In this document: one piece after another, positions 8,107-16,892 of the stretch
Numbering within the stretch: the stretch's first letter is position 1
Layout: each line of letters begins with the position of its first letter
DNA from: Shewanella psychrophila
GTDB taxonomy: Bacteria; Pseudomonadota; Gammaproteobacteria; Enterobacterales; Shewanellaceae
NCBI RefSeq assembly: GCF_002005305.1
Contig: NZ_CP014782.1
Location: 5,518,001-5,582,000, forward strand
DNA: 64,000 bases
Direction: 5' to 3'
Program-made: the position numbers and the translations under genes
Notes under the pieces: generated by a model
What the model saw: only the letters and a program-made list of their open reading frames with translations
Told to the model about the DNA's origin: nothing
Databases searched by the model: none

Positions 8107-9546
8107 GTGAAAAACACTCATATTTATTCAATAAATGAAGTAAACAGCCCTATTTTAACCCCCTTGATGACTGGAATATCCAGCCCTGATCCCCTTAAAT
8201 TTGCCTTCGCAGTCAAGAGTGCCCCCCATGCCAGTCGAGGTGGCAGTCATCCACTAAATTTAACACCCCAGCAATGGCAAACCTGGTGGGCGAGTCCGAC
8301 ATCGGCAACACAAAGAGCCTTGTATATACACCTGCCCTTCTGCCGCAAACGCTGCAGTTTCTGTAACTTCTTCGAGAATGGCTCTAACCCGGCCCGCATT
8401 AGCCATTATGTAAAAAGTCTGTCTACACAGCTCAATATCGCGTCTAAAACCCCGTTCGTCCAAAGTGGAGAATTCGATACTATCTATGTGGGAGGTGGCA
8501 CGCCCACAGATATGCAAGCCAGTGAAATAGCCATCATAGGCGAAACAATTCAAGCCTTCCCATTAGCTAAAAATGCTGAAATCACCTTAGAGGGGCGTAT
8601 CAATGGCTTCACCAATGCTAAATTCGATGCGGCACTAGAGTCAGGCTTTAATCGTTTCTCCTTCGGAGTACAAAGCTTCAACACTCAGGTTCGACTCGCC
8701 GCAGGCCGCTTCGATAACAGGGAGACACTGATCGAACGTTTGCAAGAATTAAGTCAACACCCAAGTGCCTCCATCGTTGCCGACCTCATCTTTGGCCTTC
8801 CGGGCCAAACCATGGAAATATGGCAACAGGATTTACAAGATGTCATCCAATCCGGCGTCCACGGAGTGGATCTCTATCAGCTTATCGGGCTACAGGGCAC
8901 AAGGTTGAGTAATCAAGCCCAAAAGGAAAAAGACCGAAACAAACCAACCCATAAAGAAACGAGCAAACAAACACTCACCCCCGCTGTCGACAGTCAGACT
9001 CGTGCCAGTATGTACGCCACTGGCGCTAGCCTACTAGAGTCATCAGACTGGCAGCGCCTATCCAGCTGTCATTGGAGCCGAGATAGCCGGGAACGTAGCA
9101 TCTATAACTCCCTGGCTAAGAGTGGCATAGAGATTCTCCCTTTCGGCGCAGGCGCAGGTGGGAATATTCATGGTCACGGCATCATGAATGGTCGCGATCT
9201 GTCGCTTTGGCATCAAGCTCAGTCCCAAGTAACTGAATCAGGTACTGTGGCAGATACGCTTCCCTCGCAAGTGCCAGGCATGGTGATGTCACCTAACCCA
9301 TCGGCGGCACTAGATAGCCAATTCAAGGCTGGATTAGATAGTGGCGCGTTAGATTTGTCTGAATTTAACACCGAACTGATCAATCACTTAATGCCCCTTT
9401 TTTACGCCTGGCAGACTCATGGCCTGGTCAAGCTTAGCCACACAATCATGACCCAAACATTGGCGGGACGCTTCTGGAATGTGAATCTGCAAACAGGACT
9501 GTTTGCCTACCTGAAACAGAACCCTTTCCAGCCGTGTGCTAACTGA
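8107..9546 (+). CDS. hutW: Anaerobic heme-degrading radical SAM enzyme HutW/ChuW
   Basis: Radical SAM protein of the HemN-like ChuW/HutW family. In E. coli O157:H7 and Vibrio, relatives open heme without oxygen, releasing iron and making a linear tetrapyrrole. The 479-residue product has DPLKFAFAVKSAPHASRGG near the N-terminus, the cluster motif CRKRCSFC (Cys 79, 83, 86), YVGGGTPTDM (SAM-binding GGGTP) and SFGVQSFNTQVR. The GTG at 8107 gives the full reading frame but has no clear ribosome site; an ATG at 8167 (MTGISSPDP) is the alternative. Residues near 280-295 form a polar Lys/Thr-rich insertion. It lies behind its own Fur box, next to the heme importer. Confidence 0.88.
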   Translation: MKNTHIYSINEVNSPILTPLMTGISSPDPLKFAFAVKSAPHASRGGSHPLNLTPQQWQTWWASPTSATQRALYIHLPFCRKRCSFCNFFENGSNPARISHYVKSLSTQLNIASKTPFVQSGEFDTIYVGGGTPTDMQASEIAIIGETIQAFPLAKNAEITLEGRINGFTNAKFDAALESGFNRFSFGVQSFNTQVRLAAGRFDNRETLIERLQELSQHPSASIVADLIFGLPGQTMEIWQQDLQDVIQSGVHGVDLYQLIGLQGTRLSNQAQKEKDRNKPTHKETSKQTLTPAVDSQTRASMYATGASLLESSDWQRLSSCHWSRDSRERSIYNSLAKSGIEILPFGAGAGGNIHGHGIMNGRDLSLWHQAQSQVTESGTVADTLPSQVPGMVMSPNPSAALDSQFKAGLDSGALDLSEFNTELINHLMPLFYAWQTHGLVKLSHTIMTQTLAGRFWNVNLQTGLFAYLKQNPFQPCAN

Positions 9547-9594
9547 ATCACACATGATATAGTCGCAGCCAATAAAAACCTTGAGATTCTATAG

Positions 9595-9927
9595 ATGGCT
9601 GCGGCGAAAAATGTCTCCGATGAAACAAAAAACGAAGCGATGAAGGTGGCAAAAGCCACCCAAAAGCCAGGGCAAACCAAAGATCAGACTAAATTGATTG
9701 CCGCAGGTATTGAGAAAGGCATCGCAGAATATAAGAAGCAAAACAAAAACAAAGCACGCGACCGAGACAGAGCCCGCAAGCAAGATATCAAGGTCAAGGC
9801 TAGAACTGCTAAGGCAGAAGAGAGTGAGACATCTGACCTAGAAAGTCAGTCTAATAACCACCTGCTGCCTTGGGGGTTACTCGTTATAAGCTGGATTGGA
9901 TTTATCGGTTTCAGCTTGATGAAATAG
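9595..9927 (+). CDS. DUF2956 family small membrane-anchored protein
   Basis: 110 residues of unknown function. It has a highly charged N-terminal part (KATQKPGQTKDQTKLIAAGI, then a Lys/Arg-rich helix at about 48-78) and one C-terminal membrane helix (LLPWGLLVISWIGFIGFSLM). The layout and the KPGQTKDQTKLIA segment match DUF2956 proteins of Shewanella and Vibrio as I remember them. It lies 48 bases after hutW on the same strand; whether it belongs to the heme operon is unclear. Confidence 0.7.
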   Translation: MAAAKNVSDETKNEAMKVAKATQKPGQTKDQTKLIAAGIEKGIAEYKKQNKNKARDRDRARKQDIKVKARTAKAEESETSDLESQSNNHLLPWGLLVISWIGFIGFSLMK

Positions 9928-10010
9928 AAAATTGCAAGCTATAAGTCACAAGTTAAAACCTTGATATTATTTGTTTTTACTTTACTTACAGCTTAACGCT
10001 TAGGACTCTA

Positions 10011-10045
10011 AGATTCGAGTTCATAGATCCTAGGAACTCGAATCT
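10011..10045 (-). terminator. Perfect 12-bp inverted repeat after ion channel gene
   Basis: AGATTCGAGTTC (10011-10022) pairs with GAACTCGAATCT (10034-10045), directly abutting the channel gene's stop codon. A strong hairpin forms on either strand but no T-run follows, so it may end or stabilise transcripts of both converging genes. Confidence 0.5.
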
Positions 10046-10921
10046 TTAGCTCACCTTCTGCGCCCCTTGCGCACTTTGAATCAGCATACCTTTTAGCTCG
10101 TTGATCTGAGCCTTTAGCTCCGCTACATCTGCTGCACTGGCAGGCTTATCATGATCTTTTGGCTCATCTAGTGACGCTAGATTGTTAGCCTCCTCGGATT
10201 CTTCATCGGCTCGCATCGCAGCCGTTTCCTGAGTCATAACATCTAATACCGCCCCCACCATCATATTGAGAAACACGAAAGCGGTCAGGAAGATAAAACT
10301 CAAGTAATAGATCCAGCTGAGCGGATAGACAACCATAGTTTCATACATTACGGATGTCCAAGATTCGAAGGTCGATACCCTAAATAAGGTCAACATGGCA
10401 ACCGAGACATCTCCCCAGAGGAAGTCATTAATATGAGCAAATAACATGCTGCCGATAGCGCCATAAATATAGAAGATGACGAACATCAACAGCGCGATAT
10501 AACCCATACGGGGAATGGCTTTGAGTAACGCATTCACCAACATGCGCAGCTCTGGGATCATGGAAACCAGTCGCAGCACTCTGAAAATCCGCAGCAGGCG
10601 AGCAATAAGAATCCCCGCTCCACCGGCCGGGATCAGGCTGCCTATCACGATCAGGGTATCGAAGATGTTCCAGCCATTACTGAAAAACTTCTTTGGCCCA
10701 TCGCTGGCAAGGAAACGTATGACGATCTCCACGGCGAAGAAGACAGTAATACCCACATCAAGCGCGAGTAGGCTCTTCTCCATCCATGATGGCAAATGAT
10801 AAGTGTGGGCTCCGATTGAAAGTGCCGAGACTATGATGACAAAAATCACAAAGCCCTGAAACGCTTTACTGTTATCAATAAGTTTAAGTTTGCTCTGTAA
10901 AACAGAAACATTCGCCAGCAC
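10046..10921 (-). CDS. Voltage-gated sodium channel of NaChBac type
   Basis: Single-domain six-helix cation channel (291 residues) that would act as a tetramer in the inner membrane. The voltage sensor S4 has four Arg at every third position (R108, R111, R114, R117 in ARLLRIFRVLRLV). The pore segment has TFESWTS (184-190), equivalent to the Na+-selective TLESWAS of NaChBac. S6 is AFVFLNMMVGAVLDVM. The C-terminus contains an acidic stretch and a coiled-coil-like end (AELKAQINELKGMLIQS), as in other bacterial Nav channels. The start is a GTG with AGGAG upstream. It is not in an evident operon. Its job is not known from context; relatives affect motility and pH responses. Confidence 0.9.
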   Translation of the reverse strand: MLANVSVLQSKLKLIDNSKAFQGFVIFVIIVSALSIGAHTYHLPSWMEKSLLALDVGITVFFAVEIVIRFLASDGPKKFFSNGWNIFDTLIVIGSLIPAGGAGILIARLLRIFRVLRLVSMIPELRMLVNALLKAIPRMGYIALLMFVIFYIYGAIGSMLFAHINDFLWGDVSVAMLTLFRVSTFESWTSVMYETMVVYPLSWIYYLSFIFLTAFVFLNMMVGAVLDVMTQETAAMRADEESEEANNLASLDEPKDHDKPASAADVAELKAQINELKGMLIQSAQGAQKVS

Positions 10922-11215
10922 GGCTTTCTCCTATATATGATCTGACTCTAGTCATTAGATGCAATAGCGATTAAATGTTGTAACTACAATGCGATTATAA
11001 AATGTGGATGTAGACTCGAGTGTTCTGGGGAACAAGAAGTAGAGGGAGTTTTTAGCCACAATCGCAGCCGACGAAGTATAACAGCACAAGCTTAATGATT
11101 TATTAATGCATCGCCAGAATTGTAGATAAAAAGAAGTGAGCTAGTAGCAAAAGCCTAGAGGACAACTGAAGTGCCCTCTATCGAACCCTGCTCTATGCTA
11201 GATCCAGAAGCGAGA

Positions 11216-11896
11216 TTAGTTAAACGTGGCTACCTCAGCTAAAGCCTTCTTATTGGTTGCATGCTCAGGAATCGTCGCATCTTGATCCGGGTAGCCAACA
11301 ACAATAAGCATGTAGGGACGGTCCACATCGTTATCTCGGCCGCACACCTTACTCAAGAAAGACATGGGTTTTGGGGTATGTGTCAGTGTGCCCAGACCTG
11401 CATGATGTAACGCTTGTAATAAAAATCCAGTGGCTATGCCAACCGATTCATGAACATAATAGTTTACCTTACTGCCATCATTCTCTATGCCACCACGTTT
11501 CTTCGAGAATACCGCAATAAGCCAGGGAGCACGCTCAAGATAAGACTTGTTGGCATCGGTTCCCAAAGGCTTTAGTGCATCGAGCCACTCCTCACCCGCT
11601 CGTCCCTCGTAGAATGAACGTTCTAGAGCCTCGGCTTCGTGGCGGATCTGCGCCTTCACTTCAGGATCGCTAATAGCCACGAAATGCCAAGGCTGATGGT
11701 TTGCGCCACTGGGAGCCGTTGCTGCAGCTTTAATACACTGCTCGATAACAGCCTGAGGAACGGCTCGGTCTGAAAATTGGCGAATACTGTGCCGTCTCTT
11801 AAGCTCTTGATAATAATTCTGCGCTCGCGCCAACATATCTTCTTCACTGTACTCAATGAAATCTGTCAGGGGAAAATGGGATTCAGTCTGTTTCAT
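11216..11896 (-). CDS. Iodotyrosine-deiodinase-like nitroreductase-fold flavoprotein
   Basis: FMN enzyme of the nitroreductase superfamily, 226 residues. FMN-binding RRHSIRQF (34-41) and APSGANHQPWHF (61-72) are typical. The lid region aligns with human iodotyrosine deiodinase: E92, Y96 and K117 fall at the spacings of its substrate-gripping E157, Y161 and K182. The C-terminal VVGYPDQDATIPEHATNKKAL also parallels that enzyme (VGYPSRDATVP, alignment from memory). Members with this triad reductively remove halide from halotyrosines; those lacking it are ordinary nitroreductases. It probably forms a transcription unit with the SRPBCC gene upstream (32-base gap). Substrate is inferred, not shown. 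Confidence 0.8.
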   Translation of the reverse strand: MKQTESHFPLTDFIEYSEEDMLARAQNYYQELKRRHSIRQFSDRAVPQAVIEQCIKAAATAPSGANHQPWHFVAISDPEVKAQIRHEAEALERSFYEGRAGEEWLDALKPLGTDANKSYLERAPWLIAVFSKKRGGIENDGSKVNYYVHESVGIATGFLLQALHHAGLGTLTHTPKPMSFLSKVCGRDNDVDRPYMLIVVGYPDQDATIPEHATNKKALAEVATFN

Positions 11897-11928
11897 AGCT
11901 TCAATAAACTCCTTGTTTTTATTTTTGT

Positions 11929-12504
11929 CTAATGGTCAATTGGCTCAATAATGTCTGTATTTATGCTCTTATCTGATTCGAGTAATAATTTAAGCTTGTC
12001 TAATCCCTGGCTTAGGTCGTTCTCGATCAGGGTTTCAAAATCGATAAATAGAAACATCAGATTCATTGGGTATTTCAAATGCCCACGAAATCCCCAACTC
12101 ACCTTAGTACTATCACTGCCCATCGCTTCTGTGGTCATGTAAGCAGGTTCTGTCGCTTCGAATGGTGAGATAAACCTCAGCTCAAAATCGACTCGCTTGC
12201 CTTCATCTATCTTGATGATCTCCTGCTCACCGACGCCCACTTGCTCATTATTACTTTTCCATGCAGAAACAAAGCCGACGGTCCCATCGACACCTTTATA
12301 GGTTTTCTCCATTGTCGGGTCCATTTGAGCCCAAACACTGAAATTATCCTGATTTTTAAGGTGCTTCACATATTCAAACACCTCATTCACAGGTCTGTTT
12401 ATCTCCATAGAAGTGATGACCGAATATTCTTGTTTGATAAAAAGAGCAGCTATAAATGGAATGGCAATGATGACCGCAACGACAATCGAGAATTTTTTCA
12501 ACAT
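11929..12504 (-). CDS. SRPBCC (START-like) family protein with N-terminal membrane anchor
   Basis: 191 residues from the ATG at 12504, which has an AGGAA 7 bases upstream; a longer frame to 12558 lacks this. One hydrophobic helix (LLKKFSIVVAVIIAIPFIAALF-like, about 2-24) is followed by EINRPVNEVFEYVKHLKNQD, the start of a polyketide-cyclase/SRPBCC fold, and later EITKID-like strands. Such folds bind hydrophobic ligands. It precedes the deiodinase-like gene by 32 bases, same strand. Specific function unknown. Confidence 0.75.
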   Translation of the reverse strand: MLKKFSIVVAVIIAIPFIAALFIKQEYSVITSMEINRPVNEVFEYVKHLKNQDNFSVWAQMDPTMEKTYKGVDGTVGFVSAWKSNNEQVGVGEQEIIKIDEGKRVDFELRFISPFEATEPAYMTTEAMGSDSTKVSWGFRGHLKYPMNLMFLFIDFETLIENDLSQGLDKLKLLLESDKSINTDIIEPIDH

Positions 12505-12642
12505 GGGCGTTCCTTTGCTATATCTAACTGCTTGCTTAAGCAACAAGCTATTTACCAAGCATACACATTAGATTAAAACTTAAGCAAGGTTTGTAGGAAA
12601 GGAATAGAGAAAACTAACAGGATGTGTACAGCACCTTACTAT

Positions 12643-12683
12643 GAAAACAAAAGCGGAGCCTAAATCACATTTAGACTCCGCTT
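12643..12683 (-). terminator. Terminator of the siderophore receptor gene
   Basis: On the reverse strand AAGCGGAGtCTAAAT pairs with ATTTAGgCTCCGCTT across a three-base loop (12651-12683), followed by TTTTGTTTTC. It starts 30 bases after the receptor's stop codon. Confidence 0.85.
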
Positions 12684-12712
12684 GGCATAGACACGTTTAA
12701 GCTATGGAGAGT

Positions 12713-14860
12713 TTAAAACTTATATTTCAAGTTTGCCGTGATGGTTCTGCGCTGACCGTAGAAGCAGTCACCGCGAGCCAGGCAGCTGGTGATCACAGTC
12801 TCATCAGCTAAATTATCAACGTTTAGGCTTAGGTCAAATTGGCTAAACTCATAGCCTATCATCATGTCGAACAGATGATATTTCTCAGTATTCAATGCCC
12901 TGTGCACTTGGGTTCCATCAGGCGTAAATACATCGACGCTACCATCAGAAGTTTCTCCTATATAACGGAAACCAACGCCCGCCTTGAATCCGTGCCAAAA
13001 AGACTGCGGGCGATAAGTCACCCAGGTCGACAGCATATGATCCGGCATCGCAGCCAGCTTAGCATCAACTTCGCCCACTTTATTGGTGTGCTTCTCTGAG
13101 TCCGTATAAGCATAGCTTGCGTAAACATCTATCTCTTCCCACTCAAGTTGAGCTTCTAGCTCAAGCCCCTGGATCTGAACTTCACCTAGCTGAAGGGTTA
13201 AATCAGGTCCTGCTGCTTGCTTGCGATTTTTATCACTGATATCAAAAATGGCCGCGGTAAACAGGTGCTCGCTACCGACAGGTTGATACTTAACACCTAA
13301 CTCGTATTGCTCACCTTCTTGGGGCTTAAATGGTGTTCCAGCCTGGTTCGAACCATAGATAGGCTGAAAAGACTGGGCGTAGCTGACATAGGGAGCAATG
13401 CCTGAATCGAAGCTATACAACAGACCTAAACGGCCTGTTGTTGCACTCTGATCTTGTTTTCCATTCTTAACCGTTTCTGATTCAACCCAATCATGTCTAA
13501 GTGCACCACTGACAACAAACTTGCCAAATTTAATCGAGTCTTGCAGATAAATACCCAGCTGATTATTGTTCTCACCCGGCGTATCAGGAATATCAGTCCC
13601 CGTCGGTAATGGCTCAGTATTCATACCATATTGCGGGTTGTAGAGATCCAGCAGACCACCAGCGCCAGATATATAAAGGCGGTCGGTATCTGTATCAACA
13701 TCCTGATAATCGATACCAAATGTGAGGTTATGCTCCACGGCTCCGGTATCAAACTCAGCTTGCAGACGTAAATCTGATGTCAGTGCCTCAGCTGTTGAGT
13801 CACTCATACTGATATTACGGAGAATTGAGCGACCATCTTCCTGAAACTTTGGCGGCCAGGCATACATGGTGCGATAGGTCGACTTACTATCCACATAGCG
13901 GCTATTCCAATACAATGACATATAGTCATTAAGCTCCTGCTCAAGCAAGAAAGTCACAGACTTTTGCTCTGTATCATATTGATCCCAGCCAGGCTCACTG
14001 ATAAAGCGATTACTAGGGATCTGACCATTAGGTGCGGGTAATAATGTACCTTCATGGGGGAAGAACTGAGTGCTCGATCCCGATTCATTTTTTTGTAAGT
14101 TAGCCAGTAAAGTCAGCTTGGTGGTATCTGTTGCGTACCAGGTAATTGCTGGAGCAATGAAGTAGCTATTATCGTCGACATAATCAGTTTGAGTCTCACT
14201 GTCGCGATAAAGACCAGTGAGGCGGTAGAGCACAGATTCATCTTCATTCAGCGAACCGGTCACATCTGCAGCGAGTTGCTTACGATCATAGTTACCAACT
14301 TGCGCCCAGATCTCGCCTTTTTGCTCCGCTTCGGGACGTTTGGTCACCATATTTATGATGCCGCCCGTTGAGCCTTGGCCATAGAGCACCGAAGAAGGCC
14401 CTTTTAAAATCTCAATCTGTTGCAGCATATAAGGGTTAGTGCGCACGTTATTATAGTTGCCAAACATCATCTGCAAGCCATCTTGATACTGCAGCGGTGA
14501 CACACCACGAATTTGCGCCCAATCGCCACGAGTATCGACACCGTAGGGACCGTTATATACGCCAGCCACATAGCCAATAGCGTCCTGCAAACTTTCAGCA
14601 CCAAGATCGGTAATACGCTTTTCGGTTAACACAGAGATCGAAGAAGGCGTTTCAATAATTGGCATATTCGTTTTTGATGCCGAAGCACTCACATAAGAGA
14701 TCAAGCCTCTGGAGCTAATGGTGATCACTTCCATTTCAGGCTCTTCGGCTTGCTCTTGCACAGTTTCAGCCTCTGCAGCCGATACTAAAGCGCTAGCCGA
14801 TAGTGCGAAGCTAGTCGCCATCAATAAAACTGGATATTTCAATTTGAAAGTCTGGCCCAT
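12713..14860 (-). CDS. TonB-dependent siderophore receptor
   Basis: Outer-membrane receptor of the FhuA/FhuE/FpvA-type family, about 715 residues. It has a signal peptide (YPVLLMATSFALSASALVSA), then a plug with TKTN-like PIIETPSSISVLTEKRI, QIRGVSPLQYQDGLQ, IEILKGPSSVLYGQGSTGG and MVTKRPEAE, then a beta barrel ending in KYKF. I start it at the ATG 14860, with GGGG upstream; an in-frame TTG lies two codons earlier. The substrate cannot be read from sequence, and no siderophore synthesis genes are nearby, so it may import siderophores made by others. It would depend on a TonB complex such as the one encoded at 3042-5119. Confidence 0.9.
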   Translation of the reverse strand: MGQTFKLKYPVLLMATSFALSASALVSAAEAETVQEQAEEPEMEVITISSRGLISYVSASASKTNMPIIETPSSISVLTEKRITDLGAESLQDAIGYVAGVYNGPYGVDTRGDWAQIRGVSPLQYQDGLQMMFGNYNNVRTNPYMLQQIEILKGPSSVLYGQGSTGGIINMVTKRPEAEQKGEIWAQVGNYDRKQLAADVTGSLNEDESVLYRLTGLYRDSETQTDYVDDNSYFIAPAITWYATDTTKLTLLANLQKNESGSSTQFFPHEGTLLPAPNGQIPSNRFISEPGWDQYDTEQKSVTFLLEQELNDYMSLYWNSRYVDSKSTYRTMYAWPPKFQEDGRSILRNISMSDSTAEALTSDLRLQAEFDTGAVEHNLTFGIDYQDVDTDTDRLYISGAGGLLDLYNPQYGMNTEPLPTGTDIPDTPGENNNQLGIYLQDSIKFGKFVVSGALRHDWVESETVKNGKQDQSATTGRLGLLYSFDSGIAPYVSYAQSFQPIYGSNQAGTPFKPQEGEQYELGVKYQPVGSEHLFTAAIFDISDKNRKQAAGPDLTLQLGEVQIQGLELEAQLEWEEIDVYASYAYTDSEKHTNKVGEVDAKLAAMPDHMLSTWVTYRPQSFWHGFKAGVGFRYIGETSDGSVDVFTPDGTQVHRALNTEKYHLFDMMIGYEFSQFDLSLNVDNLADETVITSCLARGDCFYGQRRTITANLKYKF

Positions 14861-14930
14861 TTTCAACCCCGTAAATTATTAAAAAATAACTAAAAAAATG
14901 CGACAAGATCTTAATGAAAAAAACAATCAT

Positions 14931-14945
14931 TCTCAACAAGATTTA
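14931..14945 (-). promoter_or_regulatory. Weak Fur-like site before siderophore receptor
   Basis: AAACAATcATTCTCA matches the 7-1-7 Fur consensus at 10 of 14 positions, 70 bases upstream of the receptor start. This is plausible for an iron-uptake gene but too degenerate to be sure. The rest of 14861-15163 holds a 9-bp inverted repeat (15094-15102 with 15116-15124, GTTTTGAAG/CTTCAAAAC) that may end nagB transcripts. Confidence 0.45.
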
Positions 14946-15163
14946 CAAAAGGGGTACAGGCTTATCAATTAGAGATATATGCCCTCTAACGGCATGGATG
15001 AGTAATAGCCGATAAAGATTAATAAATGACTCATCACTAAACATCATTATAAAGAGGGAGTAACCACAAAGGTGAGAGGCGAGTTTGATGTGAGTTTTGA
15101 AGCCCGTTCAAGAGACTTCAAAACGATTGTGAATAGTAAAGTAAAGCTGGAAAATGGATGGGA

Positions 15164-15955
15164 TTACTTAGCTAATCGCTCTAGCAGCTTCTGATTTTCC
15201 GCTTCGATATGCTTATAGAAATCACGATCCGACAACTTAGAAGCTGCAGCCTCATCAATCACAAGAACGGCATTCTTGTGTAACTGTAATGCTGAAGCTG
15301 GGCATGATGCAGTGAGTGCACCTTCCACTGTTGCTAAAATGGCATCGGCCTTATTTTCACCCGTTGCCAGTAAAACCACTTTCTTAGCATCTAGAATGGT
15401 ACCTATGCCCATAGTGATCGAAAGATGTGGCTGATATTCATCCTCACCAAAGAATCGAGCGTTATCATCGATAGTCGCCTTGGTTAAGGTCTTGACCCGT
15501 GTGCGTGACATCAAGCCAGAAGAAGGCTCATTAAAACCAATATGGCCATTACGTCCAATGCCTAAAAGCTGAATATCGATACCACCCGCCGCTTCAATCT
15601 GCTCTTCGTAACCAACACAAGCTTGAATTGGGTTTTCGGCATCTCCCGGTGGTACATGGGTATTGGCTTTGTTGATATCCACATGATCGAACAACTGCTC
15701 GTTCATAAAATATCGATAACTCTGAGGATGCGTGCCTTCTAAGCCAAGGTATTCATCCAGATTAAATGTTGTCACATTCTGAAATGAAATTTGCTCTTGT
15801 TTAGTCGCTGTAATCAAACCTTTATACAAAGAAAGGGGCGTCGACCCCGTTGCAAGGCCTAACACTGAGTCCGCTTTGTTTTGCAATTGCTTGATAAAGA
15901 TATTCGCACCATATTCGGCAACTTCAGCACTATTTTTTAAGATGACAATTTGCAT
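15164..15955 (-). CDS. nagB: Glucosamine-6-phosphate deaminase NagB
   Basis: Converts glucosamine-6-phosphate to fructose-6-phosphate and ammonia, the last step of amino-sugar use. The 263-residue protein has LGLATGSTPLSLY (phosphate loop), FNLDEYLGL with D67, and GIGRNGHIGFNEP with H138 and E143, matching the E. coli catalytic D72, H143 and E148. The GRNGH spelling resembles Bacillus NagB rather than the GNDGH of E. coli, as does the stretch SYRYFMNEQLFDHVD (recalled comparison). It stands alone here without nagA, nagK or transporter genes. A LacI-type palindrome lies 173 bases upstream. Confidence 0.93.
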   Translation of the reverse strand: MQIVILKNSAEVAEYGANIFIKQLQNKADSVLGLATGSTPLSLYKGLITATKQEQISFQNVTTFNLDEYLGLEGTHPQSYRYFMNEQLFDHVDINKANTHVPPGDAENPIQACVGYEEQIEAAGGIDIQLLGIGRNGHIGFNEPSSGLMSRTRVKTLTKATIDDNARFFGEDEYQPHLSITMGIGTILDAKKVVLLATGENKADAILATVEGALTASCPASALQLHKNAVLVIDEAAASKLSDRDFYKHIEAENQKLLERLAK

Positions 15956-16127
15956 TATATAGACTCACTTTGACTTAGAGCTCGGCTCAATAAGGTTAAA
16001 TAATCAATTTCAAGCCAGTTCAAACTCACATAGGGTATAGCTGTAGGCTTGTTCTAACGACCCTTCCAACTTGTGAGGCCGCTCAGCATAAACATATCTT
16101 GGCATTTTGTAACATTACTATAACGCC

Positions 16128-16147
16128 AAATGACAGCGCTGTCATTT
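16128..16147. promoter_or_regulatory. 20-bp perfect palindrome, likely LacI-family (NagR) operator
   Basis: AAATGACAGCGCTGTCATTT is a perfect palindrome with the central CG typical of LacI-family operators. It lies in the 302-base divergent region between nagB and rluE (15956-16257), 173 bases from nagB and 111 from rluE. NagR, a LacI-type regulator, controls amino-sugar genes in Shewanella, and I recall its sites as palindromes of this kind, so regulation of nagB is the likely role. Otherwise this region shows nothing recognisable. Confidence 0.65.
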
Positions 16148-16257
16148 ATTATTGTGAGACAAGATTGAACAGCAAATATTGATACTCACACCTGAGTGCT
16201 TCTTTGCACTGGGTTACGCGCTATAATATCCTGCCTTTTTGACGAAATGATGACTCT

Positions 16258-16884
16258 ATGCCTGATAAAGTAACCCTAGCTCAACCCCCAGTCTCCTCTT
16301 TAACTGAAGAGAGTCATCATCACTATAAGATATTTAAACCCCACGGTTTTCTCAGTCAGTTTGTTCCTGAAACCAGAAAAAGTAAGAAACTCCTAGGCGA
16401 ACTCGCCGACTTCCCCTTAGGGACTATGGCCATTGGCCGCTTAGATCACGACTCTGAAGGCCTGTTATTACTGACAACCGACGGCATGGTTAGCCATCAG
16501 GTACGAAGTAAAAAAATCGAAAAAGAATACTATGTTCAAGTCGATGGCAATATTGATGATGAAGCGGTTACTCGACTTCAACAAGGCGTCGAGATAGGTA
16601 TCAAGGGAGAGAAATACCTCACCTTGCCCTGCAAAGTTAATAAACTCGAGGGAGAACCAGAGCTTCCTGGAAACGGCAAAAAAGCACGAGACCCAAGACA
16701 CGGCCCCATGAGTTGGATATCTATCACCATCAGCGAAGGCAAAAACCGCCAAATACGCAAGATGACAGCTGCAGTGGGCTTCCCCACAATGAGACTCGTC
16801 CGAGTACGTATTGGCAAGATACATTTATCAAACATGCAGCCGGGTGAAGTCATTGAGCTTAGCAACATTACTGCAGTGTTATAA
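16258..16884 (+). CDS. rluE: 23S rRNA pseudouridine synthase E
   Basis: Isomerises a uridine of 23S rRNA (U2457 in E. coli) to pseudouridine. The 208-residue protein lacks an S4 domain, as RluE does. The catalytic Asp is D63 in AIGRLDHDSEGLLLLT. The C-terminal block SWISITISEGKNRQIRKMTA and VGFPTMRLVR closely match RluE of E. coli. An intact stop at 16882 is followed within 10 bases by a damaged repeat of the gene's own 3' part. Confidence 0.9.
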   Translation: MPDKVTLAQPPVSSLTEESHHHYKIFKPHGFLSQFVPETRKSKKLLGELADFPLGTMAIGRLDHDSEGLLLLTTDGMVSHQVRSKKIEKEYYVQVDGNIDDEAVTRLQQGVEIGIKGEKYLTLPCKVNKLEGEPELPGNGKKARDPRHGPMSWISITISEGKNRQIRKMTAAVGFPTMRLVRVRIGKIHLSNMQPGEVIELSNITAVL

Positions 16885-16892
16885 CTAGCGTT

